Positions 6,720 through 10,372 of a stretch of 10,372 nucleotides of DNA are shown piece after piece; position 1 is the stretch's first letter, and each line of letters starts with the position of its first letter. The stretch comes from DATKMS01 sp041497995 (GTDB lineage Bacteria; Desulfobacterota; Binatia; HRBIN30): contig JBGQHM010000241.1 in the NCBI GenBank assembly GCA_041497995.1, positions 1-10,372 of the forward strand, given 5' to 3'. Under the pieces are notes generated by a model. That model did not search any database. It was not told the DNA's origin and worked only from the letters and a program-made list of their open reading frames with translations. Made by a program: the position numbers and the translations under genes.

Positions 6720-7051
6720 GGAACCTTTCCGTAGCCCACCCGACCGCATCCGTGTTTGGGCCCGTGGCCATCTTGCCGTCTCAACTGGTGCCGCGTATCG
6801 CCCATCAACCCGGACCGGAGATGCGGCTGCTCGCGGCCGTCCTCGAGGATGCCGTGAACTGCGTCGTCGGCAATTCAGATGCGCGCACACGCCAGCGCCG
6901 GCGGGAATTCCTCAAGGCGTATGAGTGGATCTGGGAGGACAGGTCCGACTGGCCGTTTGCCTTCCTCAACGTGTGCGATGTGCTCGGGCTAGATGCCTCG
7001 GCCGTGCGTGCACGCCTGCAGTCGTCTATCGACGGCCATACCGGAGCGTAG
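6716..7051 (+). CDS. small uncharacterised protein, 'AVLE...PFAF..VC..LGLD' family, copy 2
   Basis: A 111-residue protein. The GTG start at 6716 is supported by GGAGG at 6703-6707, 8 bases upstream, and by the GTGA overlap with the zinc-ribbon gene's stop. The frame stays open upstream to 6575, but those codons overlap the zinc-ribbon gene and are not needed. Core residues 35-100: EMRLLAAVLEDAVNCVV, REFLKAYEWIWED, then DWPFAFLNVCDVLGLDASAVRARL. This matches the minus-strand copy at 5648-6049 over the same blocks but lacks its basic N- and C-terminal tails. The segment after PFAF resembles a helix-turn-helix; DNA or protein binding is inferred, not shown. Coupling to a CxxC/CxxC protein suggests a complex or a shared function. 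No described function is known to me. Confidence 0.85.
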   Translation: MRNLSVAHPTASVFGPVAILPSQLVPRIAHQPGPEMRLLAAVLEDAVNCVVGNSDARTRQRRREFLKAYEWIWEDRSDWPFAFLNVCDVLGLDASAVRARLQSSIDGHTGA

Positions 7052-7104
7052 GGGTTCCACAACTGCCTGTTGACGTGTTCATAGCGGCGCCGCTGGTGCG
7101 GGGA

Positions 7105-7455
7105 TCAGTACAGCGGTTGACCCTCGATTGGCTCGTCATCTTCGCCCGTGTCACCGTACACCGGTTCACCGCCGATGGGCGGGTCCCATAGAGGTCCGCC
7201 GTACACGGACGGGCCGCCGATTGGCTCGCCTTCCTCGACTGGCTCGCCGTAGACCGGCTCGCCGCCGATTGGTGGGTCCCACGCCGGTCCTCCATAGACT
7301 GGCTCTCCGCCAATCGGCACACCCGCTCCGACCGGGCCGCCGCCAACCGGGCCGCCTTCGAGCGGTTGTGCTGCGCCGATGCGCGCCAGGCAGGCGAGCA
7401 ACAGACCGATCAGCGTCACCGCAATTGGCGGAGAACGTTTGAAGCACGGCGGCAT
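7105..7455 (-). CDS. small exported Gly/Pro/Tyr repeat protein
   Basis: A 116-residue protein from ATG 7455; the frame is open further up, but this start puts a signal peptide at the N-terminus (KR at 6-7, hydrophobic 11-24, GAAQ at 27-30). LLAC at 19-22 also fits a lipobox, so it may be a lipoprotein instead. No good ribosome site is seen, which lowers confidence. The mature part is low complexity: PIGGEPVYGGPAWDP, PIGGEPVYGEPVEEGE, PIGGPSVYGGPLWDP, PIGGEPVYGDTGEDDE, PIEGQPLY. A 15-residue block ending in WDP alternates with a 16-residue acidic block, giving a 31-residue super-repeat. The acidic blocks could bind cations; that is only a guess. No family recognised. It is divergent from the solute-binding lipoprotein (130 bases apart) and convergent with copy 2. 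Confidence 0.7.
   Translation of the reverse strand: MPPCFKRSPPIAVTLIGLLLACLARIGAAQPLEGGPVGGGPVGAGVPIGGEPVYGGPAWDPPIGGEPVYGEPVEEGEPIGGPSVYGGPLWDPPIGGEPVYGDTGEDDEPIEGQPLY
7132..7317 (-). repeat. two diverged 93-bp repeats within the Gly/Pro/Tyr gene
   Basis: Units 7132-7224 and 7225-7317 each encode 31 residues. By hand alignment about 66 of 93 bases agree without gaps, while the protein keeps the P-I-G-G-x-x-V-Y-G frame. Many differences are at third codon positions (for example ATG/ATT, CCG/CCA contexts), which suggests an old duplication kept under protein-level constraint rather than recent slippage. Confidence 0.8.
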
Positions 7456-7572
7456 TGTGGCGCCGGAGTCTAACAGAAGAGCCGCCACCCGCAACTCGAA
7501 ATGGCTCGACGATGCGGGCGAGGGTGCGTTGACGGGGCCGGCCGTGCCTGTCACAAGCAAGCAACGTGGGCG

Positions 7573-7580
7573 AAGGAGGA
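7573..7580 (+). promoter_or_regulatory. ribosome binding site deciding the start at 7586
   Basis: AAGGAGGA lies 5 bases before ATG 7586, which selects this start over the far-upstream in-frame codon at 7379 and over ATG 7604. Confidence 0.85.
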
Positions 7581-7585
7581 GACGG

Positions 7586-8449
7586 ATGAGAGAACAACCC
7601 GCCATGGGGATCCATTCGCGGCGTCACGGCGCCGTGCGGCTGGCCCTGGCGATTGTCTTGATGGCGGCGGCGCTATGGCTCGGCGCATGCGCGTCACGTC
7701 AGGGCCCCGGACGTTCCGCCAACTCAGACCTCCCTGAGCTGCGCATCGGTATCGCACCCAACTATCCGCCGCTCGCCTTCAAGCGGAACGGACAAATCAC
7801 CGGTGTCGAGGCCCAGTTCGCTGCCAAGCTGGGGCCGGCGCTCGGGATGCAGACGGTCCTCGTCGGGACTCCATGGGAGGATCTGATCCCGGCGCTGCGC
7901 GACCATCGCATCGATATCATCATGTCGGGGATGTCGATCACCGATCAGCGCCAGCAGCTCGTCAGCTTCGCGCATCCATATATGCGTGTCGGACAGATGA
8001 TGCTCGTGTGCCGCGCCGCCGCGAAGCGGTTGCGGAACAACCAGACCATCAATCAGCCGACGACGCGCGTCGGCTTCGTCTCAGGCACCACCGGTGAGGC
8101 ATACGTGCGCCAACATCTGAAGCGGGCGCACCCGCAGGGTTTCGAGTCGGTGGATGCCGCGGTGGCGGCGTTGCGGGCCAACCAGCTCGACGTCTTTGTC
8201 CACGACGCTCCATCGATCTATAGCCTGACGGCAGGGAGCGATGCCAAAGACTCGCCGCTGGTGGGGCGCTACGAGCCGCTCACGGAAGAGTATCTCGCTT
8301 GGGCGGTGCGCAAGGACGACGACGCGCTGCGTACCCGCCTTGATGCCATCCTGACGCAGTGGAACGCCGACGGCATGCTCGACAGCGTGCTCAGCAAATG
8401 GATCAAGGTGCGGAGAAGCCCCCCCGCGGCAAATAGCCAAGGCCGCTGA
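7586..8449 (+). CDS. extracellular solute-binding lipoprotein, amino-acid type (SBP_bac_3)
   Basis: A 287-residue protein with a start fixed by AAGGAGGA at 7573-7580. Residues 11-34 form a lipoprotein signal (SRRHGAVRLALAIVLM, then lipobox LGAC with Cys35 as the lipidated residue), so the mature protein is anchored in a membrane. The rest is a periplasmic binding fold: LRIGIAPNYPPLAFKRNGQ from 52, GVEAQFAAKLG, PWEDLIPALRDHRIDIIMSGMSIT at 97-119, QRQQLVSFAHPYM, the hinge segment VGFVSGTTGE at 162-171, and VDAAVAALRANQLDVFVHDAP at 189-209. These are standard SBP_bac_3 landmarks; polar or basic amino acids are the usual ligands, but the ligand here is not known. No ABC permease or ATPase gene is in the window, so it is an orphan: the transporter may lie elsewhere, or the protein may only sense. 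It converges with the potassium-channel gene. Confidence 0.92.
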   Translation: MREQPAMGIHSRRHGAVRLALAIVLMAAALWLGACASRQGPGRSANSDLPELRIGIAPNYPPLAFKRNGQITGVEAQFAAKLGPALGMQTVLVGTPWEDLIPALRDHRIDIIMSGMSITDQRQQLVSFAHPYMRVGQMMLVCRAAAKRLRNNQTINQPTTRVGFVSGTTGEAYVRQHLKRAHPQGFESVDAAVAALRANQLDVFVHDAPSIYSLTAGSDAKDSPLVGRYEPLTEEYLAWAVRKDDDALRTRLDAILTQWNADGMLDSVLSKWIKVRRSPPAANSQGR

Positions 8450-8467
8450 TCGACTCAGGAGTCGATC
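8448..8467. terminator. 20-base perfect inverted repeat between convergent genes
   Basis: GATCGACTCAGGAGTCGATC has two 9-base arms around a 2-base centre (in RNA probably 8 pairs and a 4-base loop). It overlaps the last bases of the TGA stop of the solute-binding gene and lies about 95 bases past the stop of the opposing channel gene. No T-run follows on either strand. It could be a bidirectional 3' hairpin or a protein site. Confidence 0.45.
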
Positions 8468-8561
8468 GAGACGGGAACCGCGACGTGGCCGGTGGCGTGC
8501 AGCGTGGTGGTGATCGTCACAGTCGTGTCGCGGACCTCTACGTAGCACGCCGCTGGAATCG

Positions 8562-9317
8562 TTAGGGCTCCGATCCGCCCTGCTTCCTCCCCTCGCGGGC
8601 TGAGGCCTCGCCCCGCTTCTGCCGGTAGAACAGCTCCATCGACACCAAGCGCGCGATGGTGATGGCGGGGAAGAGCTGGCCGATCAAAGCCTCTACCGTC
8701 GCGAAGGCGCGGGCCAAGGGGTGGACCGCAGTCACGTCCCCAAACCCCAACGTGGTCAAGCACACGAAGCTGAAATACACGAGCTGCGCCTTCATCGCGT
8801 GCCACGATTCCCCCACCGGGTGGATGGAAAAATTGAATGCATCCGGGCGCAACAGGAAGAAGAGTTGGTACACAAAGGCGAACATGAAGCCGATCAGGAT
8901 ATACGCGGCGACTGCGCCTTGGATGCGCGCCAGCGTGATCGGCCCATCGCGATACGCCTGCGCCAACACGACCCCGGCGAGCATCCCGCAAGACAGCAGC
9001 GCGGCACCGGCGTCCCACGGCGCCAAACCAGCGAACGGGAACACCGCATCTGCCCAGCGCAGCACAAGAGCCGCCAGCGATACCACGCCGGCGAGGACCG
9101 CCACGTATCGATGTCTGGAGATCGCAGCGACCCCGAAGATGAGGGTCAGGGAGAAGAAGATGTCGAGCAGCAGACCGGCGATCGGCGCGACGTCGCCCAA
9201 CGGATAAAGGACGAACACCGCCAGGATGAGTGAGACAAGGAGCACCGTCAGGCTGCGGTCCGTCGACCAGAAGCGCGCGAAGCCCAGGGGTGTGCGCGGC
9301 TGGCCGGGCGTCACCAC
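8562..9317 (-). CDS. potassium channel family membrane protein (Ion_trans_2 type)
   Basis: A 251-residue inner-membrane protein, GTG start at 9317 followed by a second GTG; GGGAAGG about 10 bases upstream is a fair ribosome site. Membrane segments are visible at about 23-40, 46-64, 70-87, 103-121, 136-156 and 204-228, with a pore helix at about 174-188. The selectivity filter TTLGFGDV (188-195) follows YFSFVCL and precedes the typical VHPLARAFATVEALIGQLFPAITIARLVSM. This is the six-TM, one-pore layout, likely a tetramer conducting K+. The third and fourth segments lack a regular Arg array, so voltage sensing is not evident, and there is no RCK/TrkA-N domain; the C-tail is short and basic. The filter has Phe in the GYGD position (GFGD), which is seen in this family. 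The gene is alone on its strand, convergent with the solute-binding lipoprotein gene and divergent from the hydrolase gene. Confidence 0.92.
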   Translation of the reverse strand: MVTPGQPRTPLGFARFWSTDRSLTVLLVSLILAVFVLYPLGDVAPIAGLLLDIFFSLTLIFGVAAISRHRYVAVLAGVVSLAALVLRWADAVFPFAGLAPWDAGAALLSCGMLAGVVLAQAYRDGPITLARIQGAVAAYILIGFMFAFVYQLFFLLRPDAFNFSIHPVGESWHAMKAQLVYFSFVCLTTLGFGDVTAVHPLARAFATVEALIGQLFPAITIARLVSMELFYRQKRGEASAREGRKQGGSEP

Positions 9318-9515
9318 AGCCGCCTTCCCGCGCCCGTAGCCATTTCAGCTCGCCGCCCCGTCAGCACGTGCTTCCGCCGATGAGCGTATCCTGAGCCGCA
9401 TCCCTGCATCGCTGTCACCTCCACAACTCACTATTCCGTTCCGCACGTGCGCGGCAAGCGCGCGCAAACACGGCCAGTCGTTTCACCGCGGTCGGAATGC
9501 TACACAGAGCCGGCG
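9318..9515. other. 198-base divergent gap with two GCACGTGC palindromes
   Basis: The upstream regions of the channel gene (-) and hydrolase gene (+) meet here. GCACGTGC occurs at 9364-9371 and again at 9443-9450, 79 bases apart. I see no convincing -35/-10 pair or sigma-54 site. The palindromes could be paired operator sites, but CACGTG cores also occur elsewhere in the window. Confidence 0.35.
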
Positions 9516-10372
9516 ATGCCTGAGTACAGTGAGCGTTTCTTCCGCAGCGGTACGTTGCGCATTCACTTCCGCGATTGGGGTAACGCGACCGCACAGCCGC
9601 TGATTCTCGTCCATGGGCTGCGCGATCACTCGCATTCGTTCGACGACCTCGCGCGCAGTTTGATGGACCACTACCATGTGTTGGCGCTCGATCTGCGCGG
9701 CCACGGCGACAGCGAGACGACGCCGTACTACAGCTTCGGGCACTTCGTGCTCGATCTGCGCAACCTGGTGCGCGCGTTGCGGCTGGAGCAGCCGGTGTTG
9801 ATCGGTCACTCGATGGGTGGCGAGGTGGTCGCGCACTACAGCGGCTGCTTTCCCGACGTACCATCGCGCGTCGTCATCATCGAAGGCCTCGGTCCGCCGC
9901 CGCCCGACATGCAGGAAGAGGTGCGCTGGACGATCGACGCCTTCGCGCGCATCGACCGCGCCTTCACCGGTCCGCCCGGCCTCAAAGATCTCGACGCCGC
10001 CTATCGCCGCCTGCGCGAACGCAACCCGCGCCTGCCGGAATCAAAAGCGCACGAGCTGGCACTGCTCGGTACCCGCGCCCGCGAGGACGGCATGCTGGAG
10101 TGGAAGTTCGATGCCATGCTCACGACGATGTCGATCACCGGGCCGTTCAGTCTCGAGTACAACCTGGCCTTGTGGCAGCGCATCGCCGCGCCGACGCTGA
10201 TTGTCCATGGAGCCGAATCGGGAGAGTTCTGGCGCTCAAAGCCCGGCGCCATCTATCTCGAGCCGGACGACTTGGCGCGCCGCCTCGCCGGCTTCCGCGG
10301 CGGTCGCTTCATCGAGATCGCCGGCGCCGGCCACATGGTGCACTTCGATCGGCTGCGCGAGTTGGTCACCGC
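9516..10372 (+). CDS. alpha/beta hydrolase, 3'-truncated by the window edge
   Basis: The frame from ATG 9516 stays open to the right edge (285 codons), so the stop lies outside. No clear ribosome site precedes the ATG, but the protein start fits the family (MPEYSERFFRSGTLRIHFRD). Visible marks of the fold: LILVHGL at 29-35 with the HG oxyanion motif, LALDLRGHGDSE at 56-67, the nucleophile elbow GHSMGG at 97-102 with Ser99, TLIVHGAES at 227-235 where the acid residue is expected (Glu234, or a nearby Asp), and GAGHMVHFD at 270-278 with catalytic His273. Ser as nucleophile points to an esterase, lipase or C-C-bond hydrolase type rather than an epoxide hydrolase or dehalogenase, which use Asp. 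There is no signal peptide, so it is cytoplasmic. The substrate cannot be read from sequence. Normal length for the family is about 280-320 residues, so only the end is missing. Confidence 0.93.
   Translation, partial: MPEYSERFFRSGTLRIHFRDWGNATAQPLILVHGLRDHSHSFDDLARSLMDHYHVLALDLRGHGDSETTPYYSFGHFVLDLRNLVRALRLEQPVLIGHSMGGEVVAHYSGCFPDVPSRVVIIEGLGPPPPDMQEEVRWTIDAFARIDRAFTGPPGLKDLDAAYRRLRERNPRLPESKAHELALLGTRAREDGMLEWKFDAMLTTMSITGPFSLEYNLALWQRIAAPTLIVHGAESGEFWRSKPGAIYLEPDDLARRLAGFRGGRFIEIAGAGHMVHFDRLRELVT

Noticed and set aside
7083..7094. 12-base palindrome AGCGGCGCCGCT between convergent genes
   Set aside because: It has no loop and no T-run, and GC-only palindromes of this size are not rare in such DNA.
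8455..9018. 187-codon minus-strand ORF overlapping the channel gene
   Set aside because: Most of it is antiparallel-frame shadow of the channel gene (which has clear membrane segments and a selectivity filter). The tail past 8562 looks strand-like in protein but has no start or ribosome site of its own.
9415..10252. Minus-strand ORFs opposite the hydrolase, and the plus-strand ORF 9817-10200
   Set aside because: The frame from 9516 carries every alpha/beta hydrolase motif and runs to the window edge without a stop; these are shadows of it.

Overview
This GC-rich window holds nine confident or likely protein genes, two of them cut by the window edges. I see no rRNA, tRNA, CRISPR array or insertion sequence. 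The best taxonomic clue is the long Thr/Pro-linker protein at 3326-5323. Its C-terminal paired EF-hand (dockerin-like) module, of the type CxGDCxGDGxVTVxELIxxVNIALG, I associate with uncultured deltaproteobacterial lineages such as Candidatus Binatota. The DUF1501 protein, the double-N-domain PilT-like ATPase and the small 'AVLE...PFxF..VC..LGLD' proteins fit that picture. This placement is an inference from family memory, not a search result.

Layout, left to right. (1) 1-1201 (+): 3' part of a DUF1501 protein. (2) 1307-2782 (+): PilT/GspE-family ATPase with two N-terminal sensor-like domains. (3) 2783-3325: mostly non-coding, with one weak Cys-rich ORF and two hairpins at its right end. (4) 3326-5323 (-): secreted protein with a FN3-like domain, an Ig/PKD-like domain, a roughly 400-residue Thr/Pro repeat and a dockerin-like end. 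(5) 5648-6049 (-) and 6387-7051 (+): a divergent locus. One arm encodes a small uncharacterised protein. The other encodes a small zinc-ribbon protein translationally coupled to a paralogue of the first. A very good sigma-54 (-24/-12) promoter match sits just ahead of the zinc-ribbon gene. (6) 7105-7455 (-): small exported Gly/Pro/Tyr repeat protein. (7) 7586-8449 (+): extracellular solute-binding lipoprotein of the amino-acid (SBP_bac_3) family. (8) 8562-9317 (-): six-TM potassium-channel-like protein. (9) 9516 to the right edge (+): alpha/beta hydrolase, still open at the edge.

Most genes look like single-gene units, often divergent or convergent. The only clear operon is 6387-7051, where stop and start overlap. 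The most interesting part is 5648-7051: two paralogues of an uncharacterised helix-rich family facing away from each other, one coupled to a CxxC/CxxC protein, with a sigma-54 type signal in the shared upstream region. It may be a small regulatory module; its function cannot be read from sequence alone.
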